A stretch of DNA of 64,000 nucleotides, taken from contig JALGQZ010000013.1 in assembly GCA_023105745.1 (NCBI GenBank), positions 6,746,105-6,810,104 of the forward strand, given 5' to 3'. The position numbers and the translations under genes were made by a program. Positions 22,331 to 34,625 of the stretch are shown piece by piece. The stretch comes from Austropuccinia psidii. Taxonomy: Eukaryota; Basidiomycota; Pucciniomycetes; Pucciniales; Sphaerophragmiaceae. Numbering within the stretch: position 1 is the first letter of the stretch; every line of letters starts with the position of its first letter. The notes below the pieces were generated by a model, which saw only the letters and a program-made list of their open reading frames with translations, was not told the DNA's origin and made no database searches.

Positions 22331-24154
22331 TCAATCCCAATTCTCCCAATCATAGCCAAGACCAGCCGAAGGTCCAACTTGAAAAACACTTGGATCTTCA
22401 ACGTGAGCCATTTCTTCATCTTCTTCGGACTTCTGTTCAGAAATCTCTTCCCAATCTTCCATATCTTCGTCTTTGCTATCTTCATTATCATTCTCATCTG
22501 CAAACTCATATGAATCTATACTTTGTCCTTCATCTACCTCAGAAAAATCTTCTTCGGGTTCAATCTCATGTGACAGATTGTATGGCTTAGTAAGGATGTC
22601 CCAGTACTTGTCAGCAAATCAAAGATCTCCAAGTTTTTCATCGGGATGTTTTTTGCCTCTGATCGAATGACTTGCGTTTGGTAAGAATGCAACAGAGAAT
22701 GTATCTGCTATAACACTTTTCTGACTTTCACTTTGCTGATTAAACCATTCAGGGTCATAAAAATCAATTGGTAAGCCCTTTGGGGCACGTGTACAAATTG
22801 AACCGCATACTTGCTTCCCAACTACTCTTTTTCGTCGTTGAGATCGCTTTCCTTCAGAGTTTTTTGAATCTCTTCATCCACTCGGCGCATAAAAGTTGTT
22901 GCATTTTTTGACCGATAAGGTAGTTTCTTAATGAGATAGACCCCTGTCTTTGGAGAAAATTCATCATCACTATGTGAATCAACTTGGGATAAGATCTTCA
23001 AGTATCGATCTGGAAAGTTTTGAGACACCCCAAACTTGTAACGACTATCACGAAGCTATAAGTACAGAATTTTTTAGTAAGTATCTTTCAAGATCTAGAA
23101 TGAACAATTAAAAAATACATACCCTTCGTCTAGCTTTCAATATTGCCTTCTTCTCTTCATCTTTTACAAACTTTCCGCTTTCTTTAGTCTCTTGTCTATA
23201 TCTATTAGCCATAAGGTAGTGTACATAATGATTATACACTGCCTCCAGCAGTTGAATGCGGTCAAGATATCCAAGATTAATGTTCATGTACTCGTAAGCA
23301 CCTGCTGCTGCAATTTGGCGGAAAGTTTGAATTGCACTGATGCGGCAAGCTTCATTGTAGAGGCTGTCCACTGATGCATCAAGATCTGGGGCCCAATGTC
23401 GAATTCCCAATTTTGCAAGTAATGCATGAATATACAAAACATAAAACTCTTTCATGTTGACAATACCTCGACCAATCTTTTTTCTTCCAGCTTGTGTCCC
23501 ACGAAGGGTCAAAATTTCGGATTGGGGAATTAATGGCTGTAAGTTGGTGCTTTTGGCTGCAGTCTTGATTTGATCCACATCTGAAAAGCGAACATTGAAT
23601 TCTTGAAGCATATTGTTGTCTGGTGGAGTAGGAACAGACTTTTGACAAATCAACCCCCAAAGGATCTTGATGTGGACAAAAAGTGCTTCCTATAAAGTTC
23701 TTTTTTTAGTATTATTGTCCAAAAAATAAATAATAATGATATCGCTTACTTTTGTTGGCTTGAAGCTCTCAGGTGTATGCTTCATAATGAGCTGGTTTGG
23801 GTTTCGTCTTGGAGGGGTAGAGGCTGGGCTCTGACTAGTAGCAAATGATTGGGAAATCGCTCTTCGTCTCACGGGAGTTTTTGACTTGGTTACAGGACCA
23901 ACACTCATTCGTCTTTTAGAAACAGCTTGAGGATGAGTATTAGTACTGGGTAAGGAGTTTCTAGCCAAAGCCTTGGGGTTTTTTGAACCTTGGGTTATTC
24001 CGAATCTCTGCACTTGTTGCATCAAGCCCTCCAGGGCATTTTCACATGCTTTAAGCTGCTGCTCCAGATTCTTAATATAATCTTTCTGCTGCTCGAGGGC
24101 AACATGAACATCAGGTTGATATTGTGGGAAACTAGGAAAGTTTAATGAGTCCAT
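22331..24154 (-). pseudogene. Companion gene of rust CACTA element, three exons, broken
   Basis: Convergent to the transposase. Exon 1 (23750-24154) starts MDSLNFPSFPQYQPDVHVAL and contains a coiled-coil-like Gln/Leu stretch (residues ~20-50), then a basic Ser/Pro-rich region. Intron 1 (23690-23749, 60 bp, GTAAGCG...TTTATAG) and intron 2 (23056-23122, 67 bp, GTATGT...CTTATAG) are in phase 0. Exon 2 (23123-23689) carries RKKIGRGIVNMKEFYVLYIH, WAPDLDASVDSLYNEACRIS and AGAYEYMNINLGYLDR; exon 3 carries RYLKILSQVDSHSDDEF, YRSKNATTFMRRVDEEIQK, GLPIDFYDPEWFN and an acidic tail ending at 22331. The arrangement matches a hypothetical protein that accompanies CACTA transposases in Puccinia-type rusts, possibly the TnpA-like DNA-binding partner (inference). 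It has a +1 frameshift near 22850 and an in-frame TGA (plus TCA at 22619-22621), so it is probably inactive. Confidence 0.82.
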
Positions 24155-24721
24155 TAATTTTTTGATATATTTTATATAGCTAATACCAATGTATTCGAAA
24201 GGAAAGAGTTTAAATTTTTAAAAAAATGATAATTGTGAATTTTTCAAGAAAGCTGTGAGCCAATGTAAATAAGAAAATACAAGTCTGATAAGAAACGAAA
24301 ACTGAAGTGAGTCCAGAAATGAGGAGACACCTGGTTAAAAGATAAAAACTCAGTGATGTGCTGAGGAGCTTAACTGAGACACACTGGTAGTAATTCTCAA
24401 AAGTCAACTTTGAGGGGGGTGGGTGGAGTGAAGAGTTAAAACTCAGTGACTGAGGAAGTTAGCATGAGGAACCCAGTAATAATTTTCGAAATTACCTTTG
24501 TCCCTATCATCACTCATTGAGTTATAGCTGAAAAAACTACTCATTTTTTCATTTCATTAGCTAAACTCCCGTTTACAAAAATCTTCAAAAAGATAATCTT
24601 GTGAAAATTAGCTTAGTTTGTCTAGCACCTTTAGCACCATCATAGCTATCATACAAAGGTACTGTGCCTTTCATGATTGTGGACATTAAAATAAATTCTA
24701 CGCACTCAAAATGCGTAGAAT

Positions 24722-24800
24722 TTTCACACTATACTAGTGCGCACTACTCATGACTACACTAGTGCTCACTACTCAGTGAGTAATGCACACTAGTGTAACA
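24722..24800. repeat. ACTAGTG direct/inverted repeats near right end
   Basis: The heptamer ACTAGTG/CACTAGT occurs in several copies (24733, 24757, 24790 areas), interspersed with CACTACTCA and GTGAGTAATG words that can pair with each other. The block sits just inside the right subterminal palindromes and may be part of the transposase/accessory binding region. Confidence 0.6.
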
Positions 24801-24804
24801 AAAT

Positions 24805-24887
24805 GAATGAGGTCAGTTGACCTGATATTGCATACAGTGAGGTCGGCGCGACCTGTGAAACATCAGGTCACCTGTTTACTGGGGGTG
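24805..24887 (-). repeat. Right terminal/subterminal repeats of CACTA element
   Basis: Mirror image of the left end: AGGTCAGTTGACCT (24811-24824), AGGTCGGCGCGACCT (24840-24854), AGGTCACCT (24865-24873), AAACAGGTGACC on the minus strand 10 bp from the end, terminus CACCCCCAGT. Each is a near-perfect AGGTC-N(4-5)-GACCT palindrome. Confidence 0.85.
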
Positions 24888-24903
24888 ACTGAATTACAAA
24901 GCC
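24888..24903 (-). tRNA. 5' part of the tRNA split by the CACTA element
   Basis: On the minus strand: acceptor GGCTTTG (24897-24903), TA, D-stem ATTC (24891-24894) and AGT of the D-loop (24888-24890), the last being the second copy of the target duplication. It pairs fully with the acceptor and D-stem halves at 18481-18487 and 18560-18563. The A box is thus broken, while the B box stays with the 3' part. Confidence 0.85.
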
Positions 24904-27900
24904 TGGGCAGGGTAAGCGTTTTTCTTTTTGTGTCGAAATTCATGATTAGAAAAAATGTTTGACGAATTCTTCAATAATTTTAGAAATTATTGATTGTTTG
25001 GGTCTTATTAAAGCATTTCTTAATGTCCTTTCTATTGAAATATTGAGTTTTAAATGAGAAATATTATTTTTTCCTTCATGAAATCAAAAAACTATTTTTT
25101 ACAGATTAAAATCAGAAATAATTCAATTTCAAAAGAAAGATATATCCATATAATTTTTTTTGTAAAGATTTGGAAAAAAAAGTAATATAATCCTACTCAA
25201 TAATATTATAGAAGAAAACCTTTGAGTTGGATTTAAGTAATAAATCCTATTTTGAGCTTTTCCCTTCCCAAGCTGTGAAATTACAATTTTTAAGATATAT
25301 AAGATTTCTAATTTCCTCTCTCTCTCTTTTTTTTACTATTAGGATTGTTATTCAGAAAGATTAAGTTTATATAATAATAAGTACATAATTATATTGACCA
25401 TTTGGTTAGAAGTAAAATTAAACCATATTTGCTAGCCCAGTAAGAGACAAATATATTCAGAAACAACTATTCTACCTTTAATGAATAAAAATATTATTAT
25501 TTTTGAAATAATATCCTTCATGAGCGTTTCATTAGCTTTTTAATGAGGCTCTCTGCAATATTTAACAAATACAGAGCTTCAGGGACTATCAAAATGTAAT
25601 TCAGAGCCATAAAAAGAAGGGTTAAAGATTTCAATACTCCAAATTGGGATAATTCAAAGCCTGTCATCTAAGGACAGAGATTGATTTTGAGCTCAACTAC
25701 CCAAAGCCATTTTTTAAAATATAATCTCAAAAGCATAAGTAACGGATCTGATAAGTCCCGAATCTCTATCTCTTTGAAGGTGAAATTTACACACAGTAAT
25801 AAAGAACTCAATATTTATCAACTATTGAAAATTCCATCACTTTCTGTTTTACCAATTAACGAGAATAAGGTTCCAGAATCTTTTACATTCATATTGTTTG
25901 ATAAATTAAACTAGAATACCCAGAAGGCAGGTTATATTTTTGAACAAATGGAGGTATCAATGTATTCCTGGCTATTTCTTTACCCAGTGGGGCTCTGTAC
26001 ACTATTTTACTTATTATTTTCCCTGTAAAAGGACCTGTACCTAAGAGAGACAGTTTAATTCTGGTGTTTCTCTGAAATATAAATAATAGCAGGGGGTTAA
26101 TTCCAATAATTATAATAATTGTTGAGAAACAATACTCTTTGCAAAGACGAAAGAAGCCAAAGCAAAAAATAAAAATACCAGATCCATTCAGGAATAAAGC
26201 AAGACTTACTTTCTCGGCATGTAGGAGGGAAAGAAAAGAATCAGTAGATTTATTCCAACCTCAGCTACACTGATGGGTAAGTCATCTAATAGATGAATGT
26301 GAGCTTAATTAGGAAGATTTCCACAATATGTAAAATAATACTTCTTATAAAGAGAATAGCCTACATTAAATAATTAATTGGGACAATATTCTCACATTTA
26401 TGAAAAGGATATTATATCTTAGAAGTGTAGAAAAAATTATTATAAAATGGCTGTAGCCTTTCTAGTTATCATGTTTTTAATAACATGGGTTTCTTGAGTA
26501 GGTGAATTGAAGCTGTATTGAGGGGTACAGTACTTATAGAGAAAGGTATGTTCTGAATCAGTAAGTTCAAAAACTATTCAGGGATCTAAAATGTATAGAT
26601 AGATAATATTTAAAAGTGGTATATACAGAGATCATCTCTCTGTAATACCTCTCAGTGGAACAAGGATATCCCACTCTCTGAAATGAATTAATAGAGAAGG
26701 GTAAATTTGCTTGATCTAAATGACAGAGGATTATTCCCTGTTAATTTCGCTTGATTTAAAATGGAGTATTAAAATAAAATATAGATTAATTGAGTGGTAA
26801 TTAATGATGATACCCACTCTCCAAGCTGATTTGACACACCTAAAGCTTATTTAGACTACTAGCACATATTTCTTTCAAAAAAATCATAATATACACTAAT
26901 ATTTATCTTTATAATTTTGAGACATAAATGAAAGTTGAACAATAACTCAATGTGTATGAAATGAAAATTAATAGAAATTTTAATCCCATAACTAGTCAAA
27001 ATTCTGTTATATTCATTATAGGTTTACAAAAATCATTTTATATCCAATGAATATTCAATTGAGTATTAATACCAGAAGATTTATTATCCAATTAAAAATT
27101 TCATTAAGTTATGTGGAAGAGTAAAAAATATCCACAAGTATTATCAAACAATTATCAAGAGCTCTATCGTGTAATTCTATCCAAGTATTAGGTACATATT
27201 CATTCTTTAGACATATGGGATCCATTTCATTTGACTAAGAATAGAGGAAACTATTCATTAATACATTTTTTCTAAATTTAAAAGGGGAATATTTTTATGG
27301 ATTATTTAATAACAATTAGTCATATATCCTTTTTAAGAGGGAGATTGATAGACTCACCAGAAATATCTCTACTCATGTAATCCCTTGAATATTTTTTATT
27401 TTCTATTACTTCTAAAATCAGGCATATCTTCTTCAAGCTTATATCCTTGAGTACAATTAATAAATATTCTTTTTTGACACTGCATAACCCAAATAAAAAT
27501 CTAATAAACTAAATAGCCAATTTAACTTAAAACAGGAAATATTCCAAGTGAAACATTGAGGATTATTCCTGAAGATATTTTCAAGAGCTGGGGCGCAACA
27601 TTTGAGGCTTTTTGGATGTTTTTGCATCAAATACTTGGTATTTTCTCATAGAATTATTCATCATTTAATGTGTTTCAAACAGCTCTTCTTTCTTCCTATT
27701 TATTTTTTAAGATTGAAATTTTCATCCTGTGATAAAGCAGCGCTTACCTAATTTGAAAAAAACTATGCTTTTTTTGTTTTATGGGAGAGTTCCAATTAGA
27801 AAAAGTACACATATAGATCAATATGAAGATATGTCCTTGTGATCTCTTGAATTATATTTTAATGATTGGATTATGCTAGTTTTACTAACTTTAATATTCA

Positions 27901-30900
27901 TTATGTGTCCTACAGAATCTAATAAGATAGATAATTGGTTTGAATGTTTAAGATACAAGATTTCAGACGGTATAAGATTTCTTATAATCTCTAGTATATT
28001 TCTAATATAATCAGAAAGAACTTCTTTTAAATATAAAAGGATTATTTCTCTGAAAAATCTAAATTCTAATTATTTGTTCAATCATAATACTATTTCAGTT
28101 ATGAAATATTTTCATAAATTATTTATATTTTCATTCATATAAGAAAATCAAATATTTTTTTGAAAGAAAGCTTCATATCCTCTTGATTTAATTTTGGTTT
28201 TAAATAGCCACCAACGGAGTCTCAATATTATGCTTGAATATATCTTGAGATAAATTTTTGTAATAATGATTAATCAAGATTTCATATTTTCATATAATAC
28301 AATTAACTATACCTACAAAATTAGGAGATATTTGGGAATCAGTTAAGTCGGGCTTTCATTTATGAGGGTTTTGATGATTCAGTGAGGAGAAAGCCAAATA
28401 TACTCAAGATAATCCAAAATTCATTTTATTAATATTGTAAGGTCTATATATGCAGATATGATCAGATACCTTGAGTTGAAAGGCTATCATGGGGAATTTA
28501 TTTCAAGTTTAAGAATATTGTATATATATATTAGTATTCTTGAATGGGATGGCTCATTAAATAATGGTTTAGATATTCATTTATACTAAAAGAATTTGGA
28601 AAACTATTCAAAGAAAGTAGAGTATAGTTACTAATTTTCCAGTTTTGTTTAAACAGGGATCTCTTAGATAGAGCTAAACTGACACAAATCTATTTGGGAC
28701 ATGTTATTATGGATTGATATATAACTTGAAATCTTTGATATACAGGAATAGAAGATAGATCAATAGATATATTTCAGGGAAATAAGAAGTGTATTAAAAG
28801 GGTATCTTATATACATGAAAATTAAGCCATTATCCTCCAAGGATTAGCTATAAGCTCCAGAACTTTCTGTGTTTTACACACTATTTACTATCTATGAGAG
28901 ATCTTACTTATTTATTCATTTGTCCTTGATGTGAAATAAAAAATATGTATAAAAATTCAAATATTTTTCTTATATATTAATGATCTTATCCAAATAAATA
29001 TTTGTTTTGAAACACAGGGAGATTTTAAAATAAAAATTTTTGTTAAATAAATCCAGGAGCTCCAAAAAAAATATATGAAAATTTGATCAATATTAAAATC
29101 ATACTATAAGAAGGATTACCTTTTAGTTACATTTTAGTGCCAGAAAAAAATACAATGATAAAATTTGAAATCTCAATCTCATTATTGATAATCTACCCAG
29201 TAATTCTTTTATAAATAATATTAAGACCTAAACTGAAAAAATAAATATATTTTGCTCTTGAAATTAGAATGTAGAGAATATTGGCATTCTTATGAATAAT
29301 TCTTAAATAAAGTTATCAATAAATAGCAATACACTTTTACTTTAAGAATTTGATATGATTTAAGAATCTTTGAAAAAAAGAGAAACAATGGAAGCACTTT
29401 TTTATTTTAAAAAAATTAAAAAATAAAATTTTCAAAACCAAGGATAATTAAGCATAAAACATCATTTTTTTAATATTTTGATTGAGAAAACTGAGAGTAA
29501 TATTATAGATAATATTATCAATTTTTTTGTAGGAAACAGCGAAATTCGAGTGTTTAATTTCAATTTAATAGTATGTATGATTATACTTGGTACCACTATC
29601 TACCTTCATAAACGTTTGAATAATATACTGAAAATGATAGTTATTAGTCTTTATATTTCAATACTCTGGTAGCTTATTGATTTTATATGACATAAAACCC
29701 TATTTTATGATTGAGAAATATTTATGGATAAGCTCCCTAAAAGGGTAGTTCACAAAAAAACGTTTTCATTAGATCACAGAGTATTAATGAATACTCTGTT
29801 ACTTGGTTTCTGAACATTTATGATAAAATGATTTTAATCTAAATTTTGAATTATTTATTTTCTCAAATTGGAAATTATTATGTTATATAAACTCATTAAT
29901 ATCTATTGTTTTAAACCTGTATTCCTATGATAGAGAGAAAGTTAATTCAGACTCATAATGAAAGAAGTTGGGCATTGTTTAAAGGTTCCATTTTAAGACT
30001 TAATCTATCTATTTTGCCTCGATTGGAATCTGTAATTATTATTACATAAATTGAGTTATTTACTTTCTTATTTAGACACCTCCTAAATATTCAAGTGTGA
30101 TGTTAACAATAAGATTAAAAAATAATTTCAACTTTGAAAAAGAATATAGAGGCCTTCCAGCTTTGAGTCTTAGATATATCTTCACTATATTTTTATCAAT
30201 GTTTTTCTTAAAATATATCATAAGTATTTATCTGATGTAATTAGAAACATGATTAGATCAATATTAAGAGTTTAATTTAACCCATTCAAAAAATTAATCA
30301 TAATATTGAAAATTTGAATTCTTCAGGGTAATGTTTAATACAAATCAGGCTTTGGCAAAAAAGTTCAGTATTAGAAATTTTCTTACCGTTTTTTTGACCA
30401 AATTAGATTATTATTCTGTCTTGAGATGTTTGAAAATTATTAATTCCCAAAAGAATTTCTTTAAAATCTATTTTAAAAAAAATCCCAACTGGTTAAATTT
30501 ATTACTTTTCATCTTATCCAAAAGAGAAAGTATGAAGTTTTCTTACCCTTATTGAACCCAAAAAAATTGGGAAATGTGGAAAATTATGGATTTCCTTTTA
30601 ATACCATTATAATCTATTTGACGTGATATTAATGATCCATTTTATAGCTGAAATATCTGCAAAGTAGGTCATAAAGTAATCAAACACAACTTGGATATTA
30701 ATTTTATCATAAGAACAATCTCAAAAAAGTACATTTTTTGAAATAAAATGAGGAATCAACACCTTTTTTTTCTTTAATGAGAGGCAGAAATATCCATAAT
30801 TCTCTTTGAAAGCATCAGAGAAACTAAACAAGATAAGCCAAATTGGCCGTTCTTTTATTAAAATTAGCTTGTGAATAGAAATTTGGAAATAAATTATCCT

Positions 30901-32885
30901 TTAAACAAACTGAAAAATACAGTAAAAATAAATCATATGGTTTTGTCATTTAGCATTTATTTAAGCGTATTTAATCCATTATTCAGGTAGCATAGATATT
31001 ATAAATCAATATTTATAAAGAAATTTCCTATTTTTTGAACATAGTTCTACAATATATATAAAAAATTGTTTTGAAAATGATTGATTTATATGATGATTTA
31101 TCATTGAAATTTGCTTTCAATAATTTTAAGAGAGAGAAAAAAACAAGGGTAGAATAAAAATATAAATAAATACTAAATAAATACTTCTTAGGGCCTAAAT
31201 ATTAGAGATTGAAAGAGATTGAGATGAAAATGAAATCAGAAAACAACAAAATATAAAAAAAATATGAATTATTTTACAAATTTACAAGATTAATATAATT
31301 TTCTGATATAGCTTAAATATCTATATGATTCCAAATCTTAGTGAAAATTGAAAAAATTAATCCATTTCTAGAAGGCTTTTCCTTTATTATAAATCTTCAA
31401 TGATCAATTATACCTTAGAGTATTCTTATTTAAAGAGAAGTTTTAAAAATGCAAGAATCTTATTGAATTAAAAGGAAATATCAATTTTGATCCAAAAATT
31501 GAAACAAATATATTAATTAAATTATGAAAAAGTTTCTTAAAATTAATATCTTATGGGAGAAGGAAAATAAAACTATTCTCATAGCTGATACCAATGTGGA
31601 TGGAAGGCCAATGGAGTTCCTTCAGAAAAATACCATCTGGGGCCCTCATAATATGGCTATCTGATATATTAGGGGGTGTAAAGGGCATAAAATCCCACCT
31701 TGAAGTAAAATGTGATTTGGACTCTATATCACATGGAAAAACCCAGGTTTTCTATATGTAAGCTAAATGGAATTTTGCCACAGTCCCCTGGTATTTTCAA
31801 AAATTTCTGAGCCTCTGTAATTTCATGAATGAAACATAACCCAAATCATATTGTACTATAGATTATTACTTTAAAGCTGTACTATTTTTCCTTTCCAAAA
31901 TTCAGTTTTAAAAGAACCTTAGATAATAATAGAATCCCATTGTTATACCTAAGTCCAGATCAAAACCCACCAATTCAAATATAAAGACTACCTCTGTCCT
32001 TCCTCATCCATATCGTGATTTAATAAATTTAGGTTAATTAAAAATAATAAACTGGATTTCAATAAAATTGAACTTTGAGTCATATCTCATACTAGTGGTT
32101 CAGCTTTCATAGGAAGGCCCCCTTTATCAAAGCACAATGGCTTTCAGCTTATCAAAATTTAGGTAAACAAGAGATACAGTCATCCATTAAGCCTCAGTGA
32201 AGGAAGCATTTGAGATTTGCGGCAAAAATAAAAAAAAATATATTGAAAGAAAAAGAATTTGGAAGTTTAGCTTGAGCTTGAATAAATGAAAATAATTAGA
32301 ATAATAGTATTAAATCAATTTCTGAAGCTGTTGGAAGTATGGCTCATTGAATCATGGAAATAGATGCACTCTTTGGTCAAAACCCCAATTTGAATCCAAA
32401 TTCAAGCTATTATTCTCAAGAAAAAGATATTTTAAATAATTATTGGAAAAAAATACAAAAAATCAATTTAAGTGATCTTCTATTTTGATAAATTCTTGAA
32501 CTAATGAAATATGATTTCCATTTGAAACAGTAATAATGGTTTGAAGTCACATCTTGATCTTTATCCCTTGCTTAATAAGGATGATTGGCTACTTCAAAAT
32601 GAAAGCCCCAATTATTAATTATTACATATTATTGAATATGATACATTTTTATTCCATTAATAATGAGATAATATTTATTAACCAAAGTAAGCTTAAGCCA
32701 CAATAAGCACAAAAGAGGAATCAAGAAATTACCCCCAGCCCAGCAAAATAGTGGATCAAGAAAGAAGAAAATTGATTTTTTGCTACCACCTTATTCCATT
32801 TTTCTTTAGCTCTGTCAGAAAGGCATGTATTGCACATATCAATATTCAATGAAATTTTACTTATTTAATATGGTTATTAGCCTGT
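24904..32885. other. AT-rich decayed sequence, no gene seen
   Basis: Eight kilobases of very AT-rich, CpG-poor DNA. The few ORFs (for example 25681-25914, 29478-29672, 30331-30555) are Lys/Asn/Ile/Phe-rich and look like chance frames in AT-rich DNA. No LTR ends, target duplications, tRNAs or tandem arrays stood out. Probably very old retroelement remains. Confidence 0.6.
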
Positions 32886-32950
32886 TGTGGTATTCCATAC
32901 CAATATTACCAGTATCAAGCTCACCAAATTATAAAAAAAAAGGGAAAATG
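32886..32950 (+). mobile_element. Truncated LTR terminus
   Basis: TGTGGTATTCCATACCAATATT at 32886 is the canonical start of the palindromic-terminus LTR family, but similarity ceases after about 60 bp, at the edge of a 50-bp repeat array. It is a truncated or internally replaced LTR. Confidence 0.55.
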
Positions 32951-32954
32951 AATA

Positions 32955-33182
32955 ACCCTGGAGATGGAAATAAAATTTCTGAGGTTCTGAGGAGGGAAAA
33001 AATAAACTCCTGATATGAAAGTAAAAATAACTCTAGAGTTAGGAATAAAACTGAGGAATTCTGGACGAGGTGCAGAAGAGCTTTGGAGATAAAAATAAAA
33101 TAGAAAAAGTCTTAAGGGGACATGAAATAGCTCCAGGGATGGGAAGAGATTTTCAGAATTCTAGAGGAGGTATGAAATAACT
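32955..33182 (+). repeat. About 50-bp minisatellite
   Basis: Four to five imperfect units with the pattern CTC(T/C)(A/G)GAG(A/T)T(A/G)GGAATAAAA..CTGAGG.TTCT.GA(G/C)GAGG, starting near 32953, 33031, 33081 and 33131. The purine-rich array sits between two LTR-start motifs. Confidence 0.65.
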
Positions 33183-33186
33183 CTTT

Positions 33187-33790
33187 TGTGGTAGCCCATA
33201 CCTTTCTGGGATAGCTTCAAGAATATTGAGGGTGAAAATTTCAGAATATCAAGATTTAAATGGTAAATTTAGGAACCACTAACTAAAAAGACACTTTTAA
33301 AGTCACATAAGTCAAATAATTACATCAATAGTATTTAGTAAATGAAGATTTTAGCATTAATTATAGAAATAACCAAAACACTTCCATAATTAAATGAATA
33401 AAAAATTCACTAAATTTGATGGATTTATACAAAATAATTTACACATAAGATTTACAAAACTAAATAATATAGCCTGATACAGAAAGAAAATACAAACTTG
33501 AATATCCAAGGTGAAAATATAGCATCATATGCAACCTCAATCCAGCAAGAACTTTATATTACTAAGAATTGAAATCACCAAATTTTTCTCATGTGATAAA
33601 ATGAGCTAAAACTGTATCAATAAACATTAATAGTATGAAAAGATGGAATCAATTGAAAACTTAATTTGGTTCATTAATAAAAATTTCTGTAGCAGGCTTA
33701 AAAAATTCCAAGACTGCAAAGCATACTTATGTTAAATAAAATCTTGATACAAACAAATTATTAAAAAACTGTAATAAATAAAGGGTGTTG
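33187..33790 (+). mobile_element. LTR 5' portion, same family as 62556
   Basis: Starts TGTGGTAGCCCATACC and parallels 62556 onward: shared GCTTCAAG..ATTGAGGGTGAAAATTTC, AAATGGT.AATTTAGGA, AGACACTTT and TCACATAAG blocks. Similarity fades after about 600 bp. No coding content. Confidence 0.65.
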
Positions 33791-33984
33791 GTAAACACAC
33801 ATAAGTGACCTTATTGTTTTGAAAAAATTCCCCAGGCTCAGTTTTGTGGTTTCTTTTGAATTTTCTTGGCTATATTTCTTTCTGACATTGGATGTCAAAA
33901 TCCTCAAATTTTTTCAGTTCTTTTTTTTGGCCAAATTATCAAATTTTGCCAATTTCACAAAATGGAATTTTCTTAAAAAATTCA

Positions 33985-34345
33985 TATAAAATCTTCCCAC
34001 TTATGAATTTCATTAATTTTTTTTAGAAAGGAAGGGTTCAATATTGAAAATGAAGAACTTGAAGCTCATAATCTTGCAAATTGTTTTGGTGGGACAAGTG
34101 AAGGTGCAAAAAGTGTTTTTTTGAAAAAAATTTTCCCATGTTTTTAATATGACTAATTTTATAAAATTAATTTAAAATCTTCCCACTTATGAATTTCCTT
34201 AATTTTTATTTTAAAATGAAGGGATAAATCTGGAAAATAAAGAACCAGAAGTCCATACCTTTGGGAAATTGTTTTGGTCCAACAACAAGTGAAGGCACAA
34301 AAAGTGTTTTTCCCTTGTTTGTAATATGACTATTTTTAAGTAAAA
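33985..34345 (+). repeat. 185-bp tandem duplication
   Basis: Two imperfect copies beginning AAAATCTTCCCACTTATGAATTT (33989 and 34174 regions) and both containing AATTGTTTTGGT..AACAAGTGAAGG.ACAAAAAGTG. No gene is visible in 33791-34620 apart from this duplication. Confidence 0.7.
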
Positions 34346-34625
34346 AAGTGCCACATGTTTGATGAAAAAAGAGACTGAGGTGGGATTTAAGAAATAAATA
34401 GGACTCAGGAGGGGGATAATTGGCATAAATTGTATATACAAAAATCAATCAATCTGAATAAACCTCCAAAATAGTTGGGTTTTTCTCAGGGGGGAGGAAG
34501 ATTGGACAAATATAACATCCTGTGTTGGTTGAATTTATCAGCCCACCCCAGGGCTTGTGGTTGGGCATGAAATTCCCAATTCACAGTAATGGGGGGGACT
34601 GGATAAACTTTAGAAATGATTATAT

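Larger units (their letters stand above)
18571..24887 (+). mobile_element. Complete CACTA/EnSpm-type DNA transposon
   Basis: A 6,317-bp element starting CACTACCTGC at 18571; the other end reads CACCCCCAGT on the minus strand at 24887. A shared AAACAGGTGACC block lies exactly 10 bp inside each end (18581-18592; 24866-24877). It is flanked by a perfect 3-bp duplication, ACT (18568-18570; 24888-24890), the size expected for CACTA elements. Inside are the transposase on the plus strand and a companion three-exon gene on the minus strand, converging, plus palindromic subterminal repeats. CpG content is clearly higher than in flanking DNA. The transposase frame is long and open, while the companion gene carries a frameshift and a stop, so the copy is fairly young but probably not fully autonomous. 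Confidence 0.93.

Noticed and set aside
30331..30555. 74-codon ORF in AT-rich block
   Set aside because: Lys/Asn/Phe/Leu-biased composition as expected by chance in AT-rich DNA; no domain or context.
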